Assembly (NCBI RefSeq): GCF_023100805.1
Contig: NZ_CP095855.1
Location: 620,001-684,000 of the forward strand
Reading direction: 5' to 3'
Source of the DNA: Chitinophaga filiformis
GTDB lineage: Bacteria; Bacteroidota; Bacteroidia; Chitinophagales; Chitinophagaceae
DNA: 64,000 nt
Below, piece by piece: positions 16,150-25,032 of this stretch. Made by a program: the position numbers and the translations under genes. Below the pieces are notes generated by a model. The model was not told the origin of the DNA and searched no databases. It saw only the letters and a list, made by a program, of their open reading frames with translations. Within the stretch, counting starts at the first letter, position 1, and each line of letters begins with the position of its first letter.

Positions 16150-16713
16150 TTATCTGGCAACACTCAGAAATATCAACAGGTAAATCCATAACCCATCCAC
16201 GAAATGCCAATATGTGGCTGCTACTTCTATCGGAACCGCACTATAAGTGCGTACCCTGGTACGGAAGGCCCTGCCAAACATGATCAGCAGTGCTACAACA
16301 CCACCCAGCACGTGTAACAGGTGTACACTTACTATGACATAAATGAAGGATACTGATGCCGGTCCGTTTAGAGGAAGCCCCATATCATTCATTTGTTTGA
16401 AACCAACCCACTGACACACGGCAAACGCTACTCCCAGAATTGCGGTTAGCGTGATCAGCTGTTTGTACCGCTGCATATTCCTGTTACGGAACTGCTTTAC
16501 CGCCATCTGTATGGTTGCACTGCTGGTCAGAATAACAGCAGTGGAGATCCAGAAGATAAACGGTAGCTGGAAGGTGAACCAGTTTGCCTGCGCACGCTTT
16601 ACTACATAAGCACTCGTAAACCCGATGAACATCATGGTAATGCTACCCATAGCTATCCATAGGGAATATTTATGCGGATGTATTTTTTTTCGTTGTAAGC
16701 TCATTGCGTCCAT
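16150..16713 (-). CDS. Cytochrome c oxidase subunit III (second paralogue)
   Basis: A 187-residue five-helix subunit III paralogue, shorter than its neighbour, with MGSITMMFIGFTSAYVV at the front, HLLHVLGGVVALLIM in the middle and ATYWHFVDGLWIYLLIFLSV at the end. The start at 16713 is favoured by AAGGAGAG immediately upstream, an unusually strong Shine-Dalgarno for this phylum; the frame from 16764 would overlap cyoE. Tandem subunit III genes are common in Bacteroidota oxidase clusters; both may enter one oxidase or serve alternative forms. Confidence 0.88.
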   Translation of the reverse strand: MDAMSLQRKKIHPHKYSLWIAMGSITMMFIGFTSAYVVKRAQANWFTFQLPFIFWISTAVILTSSATIQMAVKQFRNRNMQRYKQLITLTAILGVAFAVCQWVGFKQMNDMGLPLNGPASVSFIYVIVSVHLLHVLGGVVALLIMFGRAFRTRVRTYSAVPIEVAATYWHFVDGLWIYLLIFLSVAR

Positions 16714-16735
16714 CTCTCCTTGTTTCAAAAATTGA

Positions 16736-17638
16736 CTATCCGATCTTATCAAAGAGTAATGCAAACTCCATGACCATCAGATAAATATATGAACCAAACA
16801 TCAGCTTTCTGGCAGCCGGTACATCACATTTTCTGTAGAGGTTAAACGCCCGGTACAGGAAGAATAATGTTACCAGTAATACCACGATCGCAGAAACCGG
16901 GCCACTGATATGCAGATAATAAGGTAATAAACCTGCAGGTATCAATAACAGTGTGTAAAGCACTGCCTGTAATGCGATCAGCTTGTTAGGTTCTCCGCCG
17001 GCAGGTAACAGTTTGAAACCAGCCCTTGTGTAGTCTTTATACCCAATCCAGGCGATGGCCCAGAAATGCGGGAACTGCCACAGGAACTGGATAGCAAATA
17101 ATGCCCATCCGCCTTCACCTATTGCATTGGCACCTCCGGCCCATCCGATGAGCAGGGGTAATGCACCTGGTACAGCTCCCACCAGCACAGCCAGTGAGTT
17201 CCATTTCTTCCAGGGTGTATATACGAATCCGTACAACACCAGGGACAACAGGCTCAGTCCTGCACACAGCAGGTTGAAACCCAGGGCCAGGATCACCAGT
17301 CCGGATGCACCTGTCACAATAGCCAATATGATAGCTTCTGTATCAGACATCCGGCCGGCAGGTAAAGGGCGTACGGCTGTACGCGCCATTAGCTTATCCG
17401 TTTCTTTCTCCAGCAGCTGGTTAATAGTGTTGGCAGAGCCGGACACCAGTAAGCCACCGGCAAATAAAGTAAGAACTTTTATCAGATTGAACCCGATTCC
17501 CGGCACCAGCAGATATCCCACAACACTTGAAAACACAACCATGATGGTGAGATTAAACTTCATTAACTGAGAGTAATCCTTCACCTTACTGGCTACTGCA
17601 TACGATGTCGACAATTTTATCGAGTTTTCTCTTATCAT
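16736..17638 (-). CDS. cyoE: Protoheme IX farnesyltransferase
   Basis: A 300-residue UbiA-family prenyltransferase with about nine membrane helices that converts heme B to heme O. The first acidic motif is present as NQLLEKETDKLMARTAVRPLPAGR and the second as YTPWKKWNSLAVLVGAVPGALP, followed by QFLWQFPHFWAIAWIGYKDY. Heme O is the precursor of heme A, so a heme A synthase (ctaA) is expected elsewhere if the oxidase is aa3; none is in this window. It lies between subunit I and the subunit III genes. Confidence 0.94.
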   Translation of the reverse strand: MIRENSIKLSTSYAVASKVKDYSQLMKFNLTIMVVFSSVVGYLLVPGIGFNLIKVLTLFAGGLLVSGSANTINQLLEKETDKLMARTAVRPLPAGRMSDTEAIILAIVTGASGLVILALGFNLLCAGLSLLSLVLYGFVYTPWKKWNSLAVLVGAVPGALPLLIGWAGGANAIGEGGWALFAIQFLWQFPHFWAIAWIGYKDYTRAGFKLLPAGGEPNKLIALQAVLYTLLLIPAGLLPYYLHISGPVSAIVVLLVTLFFLYRAFNLYRKCDVPAARKLMFGSYIYLMVMEFALLFDKIG

Positions 17639-17695
17639 TTCTTCAGCTCATTCCTACAGACAATCAGCCTGTAGTTTGCCCAAAAATTCAACTAA

Positions 17696-19522
17696 TTAAT
17701 GACCTTCTTTCTCTTCCTCTGGTGACAATGGTACAGTCTGCGGTACGAAATCCTTACCGTTCTTGCTGTAGTCATATGCCCAACGGTATACTTCAGGAAT
17801 TTCACCGATCCAGTTACCGTGACCAGGGTTGATTGGCGTAGTCCATTCCAGTGTAGTAGCGCTCCATGGGTTAGTAGAAGTAACTTTTCTACCCTTGAAG
17901 ATGCTATAGAAGAAGTTGGCTACGAACAGCAGCTGTGCAGCAAATACCAGGATCACTACTATGCTGATGAAGTGGTTCAGATCAGTAAACTGTTTGAATG
18001 ATTCCCAGCTGGAGTAGTCATAGTACCTTCTTGGCATACCCGCCATACCTTCATAGTGCATAGGCCAGAAGATCAGGTAAGCGCCGATCAGGGTGATCCA
18101 GAAGTGAATATAAGCCACTGTGCTGTTCAGGTAACGACCAAACATCTTAGGGAACCAGTGGTATACACCGGCGAATGTACCGAAGAACGCAGATACACCC
18201 ATTACGATGTGGAAGTGCGCAATTACGAAGTATGTATCGTGCAGGTGAATATCGATAGAGGAGTTACCCAGCCAGATACCGGTCAGACCACCAGAGATGA
18301 ATGTGCTTACGAAACCGATAGCGAACAGCATACCAGGCGTAAAGCGCAGGTTACCTTTCCAGATAGTGGTCAGCCAGTTGAACACCTTGATGGCAGATGG
18401 TACGGCGATCAATAACGTTAACAGTACGAAGAAAGCACCCAGGAACGGATTCAGACCCGTTACGAACATATGGTGCGCCCATACCAGGAACGCCAGGATA
18501 ACGATCGCGAACATAGAACCCACCATCGCGAGGTAACCGAAGATCGGCTTGCGGGAGTTAACCGCCAGGATCTCAGATACCATACCCATTGCAGGCAGGA
18601 TAATAATATATACCTCAGGGTGACCGAGGAACCAGAACAAGTGCTGATACAGGATAGCGCTACCACCTTCGTTAGGCAGTGCTTTACCGGCAACGAACAG
18701 CTCGCTCAGGTAGAAGCTGGTACCTGCGTGACGGTCAAACAGCAGCAGGATAAAACCAGATAATAATACAGGGAAGGAAAGTACACCCAGTACGGCAGTG
18801 AAGAAGAAGCTCCAGATAGTCAGCGGCATCTTCGTCATGGTCATACCTTTAGTACGCATATTCAGGATAGTGGAAATATAGTTCAGACCACCCAGCAGCT
18901 GCGAAACAACGAACAGTGCCATACTGATCAGCCATAAGTCCATACCTATTTTAGAACCGATTGAAGCATCTCCCAGTGCACTCAGTGGAGGATAAGCTGT
19001 CCAACCACCGGAAGCAGGACCTGTCTGCACAAACAGGGAAGCCATCATCACCACACTGGCGAGGAAGAATGCCCAGTAGCTCATACAGTTCATCAGGGGA
19101 GAAGCCATATCGCGGGCGCCTACCTGCAGAGGAATCAGCAGGTTGGAGAAAGTACCGCTCAAGCCGGCTGTTAATACAAAGAATACCAATATGGTACCAT
19201 GCATGGTTACCAATGCATAGTAAGCTTCAGGAGTAATACGTCCACCTTTAGCCCAGTGACCCAGGATGCTTTCCAGCCAGGGGAAAGTAGCATCCGGGAA
19301 ACCCAGTTGCAAACGGAACAGTACAGAGAAGAAAGCACCTATGATAGCCCAGATGATACCGGTGATCAGAAACTGCTTGGCAATTGTTTTGTGGTCCAGG
19401 CTGAAAACGTACTTCGAAATGAAGTTGCCCTCATGATGATGGTCATGATCATCGTGCCCGTGATCATGCGCATGTGCGCCATGAATTAGCTCCTGACTGT
19501 GCAATGTTGCTTCGTTACTCAT
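17696..19522 (-). CDS. coxA: Cytochrome c oxidase subunit I
   Basis: A 608-residue catalytic subunit of an aa3-type heme-copper oxidase with twelve or more membrane helices. The CuB/crosslink motif is His301 and Tyr305 in GHPEVYIIILP, followed by WAHHMFVTG (two CuB histidines) and HDTYFVIAHFHIVMG, which carries the heme ligands. It begins with a long His/Asp-rich stretch (residues about 12-32) that could bind metal. It reduces O2 to water and pumps protons. It follows subunit II with a gap of about 110 bp. Confidence 0.96.
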   Translation of the reverse strand: MSNEATLHSQELIHGAHAHDHGHDDHDHHHEGNFISKYVFSLDHKTIAKQFLITGIIWAIIGAFFSVLFRLQLGFPDATFPWLESILGHWAKGGRITPEAYYALVTMHGTILVFFVLTAGLSGTFSNLLIPLQVGARDMASPLMNCMSYWAFFLASVVMMASLFVQTGPASGGWTAYPPLSALGDASIGSKIGMDLWLISMALFVVSQLLGGLNYISTILNMRTKGMTMTKMPLTIWSFFFTAVLGVLSFPVLLSGFILLLFDRHAGTSFYLSELFVAGKALPNEGGSAILYQHLFWFLGHPEVYIIILPAMGMVSEILAVNSRKPIFGYLAMVGSMFAIVILAFLVWAHHMFVTGLNPFLGAFFVLLTLLIAVPSAIKVFNWLTTIWKGNLRFTPGMLFAIGFVSTFISGGLTGIWLGNSSIDIHLHDTYFVIAHFHIVMGVSAFFGTFAGVYHWFPKMFGRYLNSTVAYIHFWITLIGAYLIFWPMHYEGMAGMPRRYYDYSSWESFKQFTDLNHFISIVVILVFAAQLLFVANFFYSIFKGRKVTSTNPWSATTLEWTTPINPGHGNWIGEIPEVYRWAYDYSKNGKDFVPQTVPLSPEEEKEGH

Positions 19523-19633
19523 AATCGGTTCTATTTATATAAAACTGTCATCGGGGAGTACCGCTACCAGTTTATCTTATAATTTTAAAAATACCTGCGT
19601 CTATTAATATTAATCCTCTTCGGCTAAACAAAA

Positions 19634-20692
19634 TTAGTGTTTAGCTTCATTTACCGCCACTACTTTTTCCTGGTGTGCAGAATCCGCAGCCGGAGCCGGA
19701 GTTGCGGCCGGAGCAGCCGGAGCCGGATGAGCCACTGCAAACTGAGCTACCTGTTTTGCAGCCCATGCATCGTACTCAGCCTGTGTTTCTACCACGATAT
19801 TTGCCTTCATTGAGTAGTGACCGGCACCACACATCTGATCACAGGAGATCTCATAAACGAAATCAGGATTACCCGTGATGTTCTTCATTTCTGCAGTGGT
19901 CTTGGTCGGTGTAAACCACAATGTAGTAGGAATACCCGGAACAGCATCCATCTTCAGACGGAAGTGAGACAGACCAACGTCATGTATCACATCGCGGGAA
20001 CCAATGATCAGTTTTACAGGCTTGTTAACTACCAGGTGCATTTCTGTAGCCATGTAGTCATCCTTATTCAGCTGATCTTCCCAATCCTGACCTACAGGAT
20101 TGTTGGCATCATTGATATTCTTAAAGTCTTTACGACCCAACTGACCATCTTTACCTGGGTAACGGATCAGCCAGTTGAACTGCTTACCTGTAATTTCCAC
20201 CACCATTGCATCTTTTGGCGCGTCGGAAGTGATACGGAACCAGTGTCTTAAACCGAAAGCTACCAGGATAGTGAGCGCAATGGCCGGAATAACCGTCCAT
20301 ATTAACTCCAGTTTATTGTTATGAGGGAAGTAAAACGCCTGACGTCCTTCTTTCTCCTGGTATTTAAATGCGAACCAGAACAATAATATCTGGGTGATCA
20401 CGAATACGATACCGGTAATGATCAAGGTAGTCTTGATCATATCATCAATACCCTTACCCTGCTCAGAAGCAGCTTCCATAACAATCTTACCTTTCAGGGC
20501 ATCGTTACAGTAATACACACCTATCAGGCCCAGTACCAGGAAGCCTATCAACAGGGAACCATTTACACGGTTGGCTTGCTGACGCGTTTTCTTTTCTCCC
20601 TTCAATATGGACACATACTCGCTGGCCTTCGCAATCTGGAAGATGACTACGAATATGAGCACAACAACTAAGACTGCTAAATATCCTGACAT
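19634..20692 (-). CDS. coxB: Cytochrome c oxidase subunit II
   Basis: A 352-residue subunit carrying the CuA electron-entry site. Ligand candidates are Cys284, Cys288, His292 and Met295 in CDQMCGAGHYSM, plus the upstream His in DVGLSHFRLKMDAVPG. The N-terminus has an extra membrane helix before the usual hairpin, giving three. The C-terminal 45 residues are an Ala/Pro-rich tail with no fused cytochrome c domain, so electrons probably come from the neighbouring complex III hemes or a small cytochrome. Confidence 0.94.
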   Translation of the reverse strand: MSGYLAVLVVVLIFVVIFQIAKASEYVSILKGEKKTRQQANRVNGSLLIGFLVLGLIGVYYCNDALKGKIVMEAASEQGKGIDDMIKTTLIITGIVFVITQILLFWFAFKYQEKEGRQAFYFPHNNKLELIWTVIPAIALTILVAFGLRHWFRITSDAPKDAMVVEITGKQFNWLIRYPGKDGQLGRKDFKNINDANNPVGQDWEDQLNKDDYMATEMHLVVNKPVKLIIGSRDVIHDVGLSHFRLKMDAVPGIPTTLWFTPTKTTAEMKNITGNPDFVYEISCDQMCGAGHYSMKANIVVETQAEYDAWAAKQVAQFAVAHPAPAAPAATPAPAADSAHQEKVVAVNEAKH

Positions 20693-20785
20693 TGCTATTT
20701 GAAATAATTAAGTTATCTAATGCTTTTCGTTATTACCTGTCACATCCGGTATTTTACACCGGAATCTCCATTACATGCCCGATGA

Positions 20786-21994
20786 TCAGGTGTGGTGTAC
20801 AATACTTTCTTTGAGATAAGGATGATTTTTTGGCACCAATGCTGCTTTTGTCAGATTGTTTGTTGCCAGGAATATGATCAGACCAACGAAACCTACGGCC
20901 AGACCAGCTTCGTACCAAGGGAACACCAGGTGTCCGTAAGTACCGGGGCCTACCATCTGCCAGAAGTCCAGCCAGTGACCGAAAATGATCACGATAGAGA
21001 TGAACACCATAGAAGAATAGTTACGTTTGGTATCGCGTTTCATCAGATATAATAACGGTGTGATGAAATTGATAAGCAGGTTCAGGAAGAAGATAGGTCT
21101 CCATTCGCCCCATACACGTGGTTTGAAGTATACAGTTTCTTCAGGCATGTTTGCATACCAGATCAGCATATACTGGGAGAACCAGAGGTAAGTCCAGAAG
21201 ATACTGAAAGCGAAAGCGAATTTACCCAGGTCATGCAGGTGCTCTTCATTCACCATCGGCAGGTAACCATTACGTTTCAGGTAAACCAGGAATAAAATGA
21301 TCAATGCAATACCAGATACCCAGGTGCTTGCGAAAGTATACCAGCTATACATGGTAGAGTACCAGTGCGCATCAATGCTCATCAGTATCAGCCATGGAGA
21401 AGTAGATCCAACGCTCAGTGCATAGATCACGATAAATCCACCGCACCATACTGTATTTCTCCAGATGATACGACGGCCTGTTGCTGCGCTCAGGTCCCAT
21501 CCATCTTCTTCGATGGACATGTTACGCAGTTTTATTGTAAAGAATATCCAGGCACCGATTGTTACCAGCATAAAACCTGTGAACATTCCTTTATTTAAGA
21601 ACGCTGATTTCCAGGTTAATATCGCATCATGTTCAACGTGCTCTTTATTTACCCAGTGGTAGATGTGCTCTTTACCACCGAACACGATCAGCATGAGTAC
21701 AATGAACAGGATACCACCTAATACAGGCAGCGCCATTGAAATAGCTTCCGGAACGCGGCGGAAACCAATCTGCCAGCCGCCATGCGCCAGGGTAGTAGCT
21801 CCAATAAAGAAGGTACTTGCCAGGACTATCAGCGCAAAGAATGAACTGTTCTGGAGGAGGCCAGCCCAGAAACGTGTAGAGCCATGCTCACCATGAAATG
21901 CAAAAATTCCGATCAACAAAGTCAGCAAGCCAATACCCATTAACACGAAGCTGGTCGTTTTTAATCTTGCCGGTACTACAAATTGGTCCTTCAT
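20786..21994 (-). CDS. actF: Alternative complex III subunit ActF
   Basis: A 402-residue membrane protein with about ten helices, related to but shorter than ActC (NrfD/PsrC-like fold). It corresponds to the second quinone-type subunit of alternative complex III. Position directly before coxB and after the ActE cytochrome is diagnostic. Segments such as WKSAFLNKGMFTGFMLVTIGAW and SPWLILMSIDAHWYSTMYSWY are typical. It forms part of the membrane core that couples quinol oxidation to the ActA/ActB electron path. Confidence 0.9.
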   Translation of the reverse strand: MKDQFVVPARLKTTSFVLMGIGLLTLLIGIFAFHGEHGSTRFWAGLLQNSSFFALIVLASTFFIGATTLAHGGWQIGFRRVPEAISMALPVLGGILFIVLMLIVFGGKEHIYHWVNKEHVEHDAILTWKSAFLNKGMFTGFMLVTIGAWIFFTIKLRNMSIEEDGWDLSAATGRRIIWRNTVWCGGFIVIYALSVGSTSPWLILMSIDAHWYSTMYSWYTFASTWVSGIALIILFLVYLKRNGYLPMVNEEHLHDLGKFAFAFSIFWTYLWFSQYMLIWYANMPEETVYFKPRVWGEWRPIFFLNLLINFITPLLYLMKRDTKRNYSSMVFISIVIIFGHWLDFWQMVGPGTYGHLVFPWYEAGLAVGFVGLIIFLATNNLTKAALVPKNHPYLKESIVHHT

Positions 21995-22033
21995 TACTGT
22001 ATATTAAAATACTTGATTGAATGCTAGTTTATC

Positions 22034-22681
22034 TTATTTAGTCGCTGATGAATCCTTCGCTGCTGGTGCTTCTGCCGCCGGTGCAGCAGGGGTAACCTGA
22101 GTTGCACTACCAGCCAGTACTTCCGCTTCATGAGCGCCATTGTTCTGGACACTGCGGATGTACGCAGCTACTTTCCAGCGCTGTTCCCTGTCCAGCTGAC
22201 TGGCGTAACTACCCATAGCATTGAAACCATAAGTCATTACGTGGAACAGACGTCCCTGTGTGTATTCAGCCTTAGGACCACTACCCAGGTTTGCCGGTGC
22301 AGCTACATAAGGACCATTACCGCCATTGTAAAGCGGACCATTACCGTCCAGCTTTGAACCGTGGCAGATCGCACAGTAGATATTAAATAAACGTTTTCCT
22401 TCCTCCAGATCCGCTTTTGTGAGAATCAGTGGATTTTTTACTGCATTAGCCAGAGCGGTATCTGCCGCTTTCAGATGGTAAGGCAGCAGCTCTCCTCTTT
22501 TTACTGTTCCTTCTACCGGCTTCATTGTAGAAAGACGCTCACTATAGAACTCGTAAGCACGGGATTCAAACATATCCGGCATATAATGTGAGCCGGGTTT
22601 TCTGTTGTTCTTTCCGCATGCCGATAACAAAGCTCCACTTACCAAAGCAGCCGCGATCAATATGTTGGAAGTCCTTTTCAT
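22034..22681 (-). CDS. actE: Alternative complex III subunit ActE, monoheme cytochrome c lipoprotein
   Basis: A 215-residue lipoprotein with signal and lipobox LLSAC (Cys22), one CAICH heme site and a distal GSYASQLDREQRW segment supplying the methionine-containing region upstream (FNAMGSYA). The tail is Ala/Pro-rich. The start at 22681 gives a proper signal peptide; the frame from 22699 adds six residues. ActE is the peripheral cytochrome of complex III that hands electrons towards the oxidase. Confidence 0.92.
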   Translation of the reverse strand: MKRTSNILIAAALVSGALLSACGKNNRKPGSHYMPDMFESRAYEFYSERLSTMKPVEGTVKRGELLPYHLKAADTALANAVKNPLILTKADLEEGKRLFNIYCAICHGSKLDGNGPLYNGGNGPYVAAPANLGSGPKAEYTQGRLFHVMTYGFNAMGSYASQLDREQRWKVAAYIRSVQNNGAHEAEVLAGSATQVTPAAPAAEAPAAKDSSATK

Positions 22682-22760
22682 CTGTATATTATAATTCAAG
22701 CTTATGTTCTGTGTGCTCCTCCCGGGGAAATGCTTCTCCGGAAAGTTTTAATTTCTGAGT

Positions 22761-23357
22761 TTATGCATTAACAGCTTCTACCCGTTTGGTTTCAAACAGG
22801 CGGTCTTCACGGTCGAAACGACCATACCACCAACCTGCTTCCGCACGCTGCTCATTGATCTGCTGTCCGCCAATACTTGCGAGGAAGCTTTTCAGCTCTT
22901 CAGTATTGGTCTTGGAAGTCACTTCGATCGCCATTACAAACAGATCGTCTGTCTGACGCGGATGGAAGATATGCTTCTTTACAAAAGGAGCCAGCTGACA
23001 CAGGTAGCAGAATGTGAGCACCATACCTACTGCAGAGAACAATACTGTCAACTCGAAAGTGATAGGAATGAACGCCGGCAGCGGAAAGTGAGGTTTACCA
23101 CCTATATTCATAGGCCAGTCAGAGTTAAATACCCAGCTCATGCAGGATAATGCCGTAGTAGTACCGGTGATACCGTATATGAAGCCGGCAGTGTGCAGGC
23201 TGGTTTCCCGCAGACCCAATGCGTGGTCAAGACCATGCACCGGAAATGGTGTGTACACATCGTGAATCTTGTAACCTGCAGTTCTTACTTTTTTCACTGC
23301 CGGAAACAATACCGCCTCATCACTAAAACTTGCTACAACAAAATTTTTAACCGCCAT
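22761..23357 (-). CDS. actD: Alternative complex III subunit ActD (DUF3341)
   Basis: A 198-residue protein with two membrane helices (about 58-76 and 97-122) between soluble ends; VHDVYTPFPVHGLD-type wording (here KIHDVYTPFPVHGLDHALGL) is the DUF3341 signature. It is a structural subunit of alternative complex III with no cofactor, sitting between ActC and ActE in the conserved gene order. Confidence 0.93.
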   Translation of the reverse strand: MAVKNFVVASFSDEAVLFPAVKKVRTAGYKIHDVYTPFPVHGLDHALGLRETSLHTAGFIYGITGTTTALSCMSWVFNSDWPMNIGGKPHFPLPAFIPITFELTVLFSAVGMVLTFCYLCQLAPFVKKHIFHPRQTDDLFVMAIEVTSKTNTEELKSFLASIGGQQINEQRAEAGWWYGRFDREDRLFETKRVEAVNA

Positions 23358-23431
23358 ATGTTTAAAAAATTCTTAGTCTAAAAAACGAAATCCAGATCTC
23401 TTTACATGCCCGGTATGACCCGGTGATAAGA

Positions 23432-24913
23432 TTAGTTATGTGCATGCGCTACAGCACCGTGTGCATCGTGATGATGATCATCGTGGTGGTGTAAACCTGC
23501 TTCAAACTCTTCTGCAGGCTGCTGCTCATATTTCTCCATACCTCTCTTGAAGCTTTCACCAGATGTCTTCAGTACGCTCTTGATCTCAGCTACAGCAATA
23601 ACCGGGAAGTATTTAGCGAACAGGAAGAAGCAGGTAAAGAACAATCCGAAAGTACCCATGTAGAAACCAACTTCCGGCCAGGATGGACGATAGTAGCTCC
23701 AGCTGGATGGCAGGTAATCGCGGTACAATGAAGTACAGATGATCACGAAACGCTCGAACCACATACCGATGTTCACAATGATAGACATTACAAAGGTTAC
23801 GGCTACGTTCCTTCTCATTTTCCTGAACCAGAATACCTGCGGAGTGATCACGTTACAGGTCATCATGATCCAGTAAGACCAACCCAGCGGACCAGCTGCA
23901 CGGTATTTATAGAATGTAGCGAATTCATAAGGAACACCTGCATACCATGCCATGAACAACTCAGTCAGATATGCACAACCCACAACAGAACCTGTCAGTA
24001 CAATTACCTTGTTCATGGCTTCCATGTGGCCCATGGTAATGTAGTCCTCAAGTTTTAATATTTTACGTACGATGATCAGCAGGGTCTGTACCATTGCGAA
24101 TCCGGAGAAGATCGCACCCGCCACGAAGTAAGGAGGGAAGATGGTAGTATGCCAACCAGGAATTACAGAAGTAGCGAAGTCGAAAGATACGATGGTGTGT
24201 ACTGAGAGTACCAGTGGTGTTGATAAACCTGCCAGTACCAGCGACAGTGCTTCATGACGTTGCCAGTGTTTGGTAGAACCAGTCCAGCCGAAAGAAGCGA
24301 TACCATATAATAACTTACGCAGTTTGGTTTTAGCCCTGTCACGCACTGTTGCGAAGTCAGGGATCAGACCGGAATACCAGAACAGGAGAGATACGGTAAA
24401 GTAAGTAGAGATCGCAAACACGTCCCACAACAGAGGGGAGTTGAAGTTCACCCACAGCGGACCACGGGTGTTAGGATAAGGCAATACGAAGAAGGCCATC
24501 CATACACGACCCATGTGGAAGATCGGGAACTGACCGGCGCACATTACCGCAAAGATGGTCATGGCTTCTGCCGCACGGTTTACCCCAGTACGCCATCCCT
24601 GACGGAACAGCAGGAGGATGGCGGAGATCAGCGTACCGGCGTGACCGATACCTACCCACCATACGAAGTTGGTGATATCCCAACCCCAACCAATAGTCTT
24701 GTTCAGGTTCCACACACCTGTACCGTAATAAACTTCCCAGCTTACGGAGAAGACACCGAAACCCAGCAACAGCAAGGAAATGAAAAAGCCCACATACCAC
24801 AATTTCCCAGGCTTGGCTTCAATCGGGCTGATGATATCTTCTGTTACCTGGTGGTAATCTTTCACCCCATCAACTAATGGTTCTCTTAGTGTGGATTCGT
24901 ACTTTAAATGCAT
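23432..24913 (-). CDS. actC: Alternative complex III subunit ActC (NrfD/PsrC family)
   Basis: A 493-residue quinol-binding membrane subunit with about ten helices. GWGWDITNFVWWVGIGHAGTLISAILLLFRQGWRTGVNRAAEAMTIF is the classic NrfD/PsrC start, and the C-terminus is His-rich. In alternative complex III this subunit carries the quinol site next to the ActB iron-sulfur clusters and is the likely energy-coupling module. It directly follows actB. Confidence 0.95.
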   Translation of the reverse strand: MHLKYESTLREPLVDGVKDYHQVTEDIISPIEAKPGKLWYVGFFISLLLLGFGVFSVSWEVYYGTGVWNLNKTIGWGWDITNFVWWVGIGHAGTLISAILLLFRQGWRTGVNRAAEAMTIFAVMCAGQFPIFHMGRVWMAFFVLPYPNTRGPLWVNFNSPLLWDVFAISTYFTVSLLFWYSGLIPDFATVRDRAKTKLRKLLYGIASFGWTGSTKHWQRHEALSLVLAGLSTPLVLSVHTIVSFDFATSVIPGWHTTIFPPYFVAGAIFSGFAMVQTLLIIVRKILKLEDYITMGHMEAMNKVIVLTGSVVGCAYLTELFMAWYAGVPYEFATFYKYRAAGPLGWSYWIMMTCNVITPQVFWFRKMRRNVAVTFVMSIIVNIGMWFERFVIICTSLYRDYLPSSWSYYRPSWPEVGFYMGTFGLFFTCFFLFAKYFPVIAVAEIKSVLKTSGESFKRGMEKYEQQPAEEFEAGLHHHDDHHHDAHGAVAHAHN

Positions 24914-25032
24914 AATTCTTTAAGCTTTTCCCCCTACGCCCGCACCTGGATGCAGAATAAGGAGCTTTTATTGTTCTAAACTTAAAACTTTATCTCTCTG
25001 TTAATCTTTCTTTCTAGTCAGCTCAACCTCGC

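Noticed and set aside
18056..19489. Several + strand frames of 60-119 codons antisense to coxA
   Set aside because: Shadows of a highly conserved gene; low-complexity polar composition.
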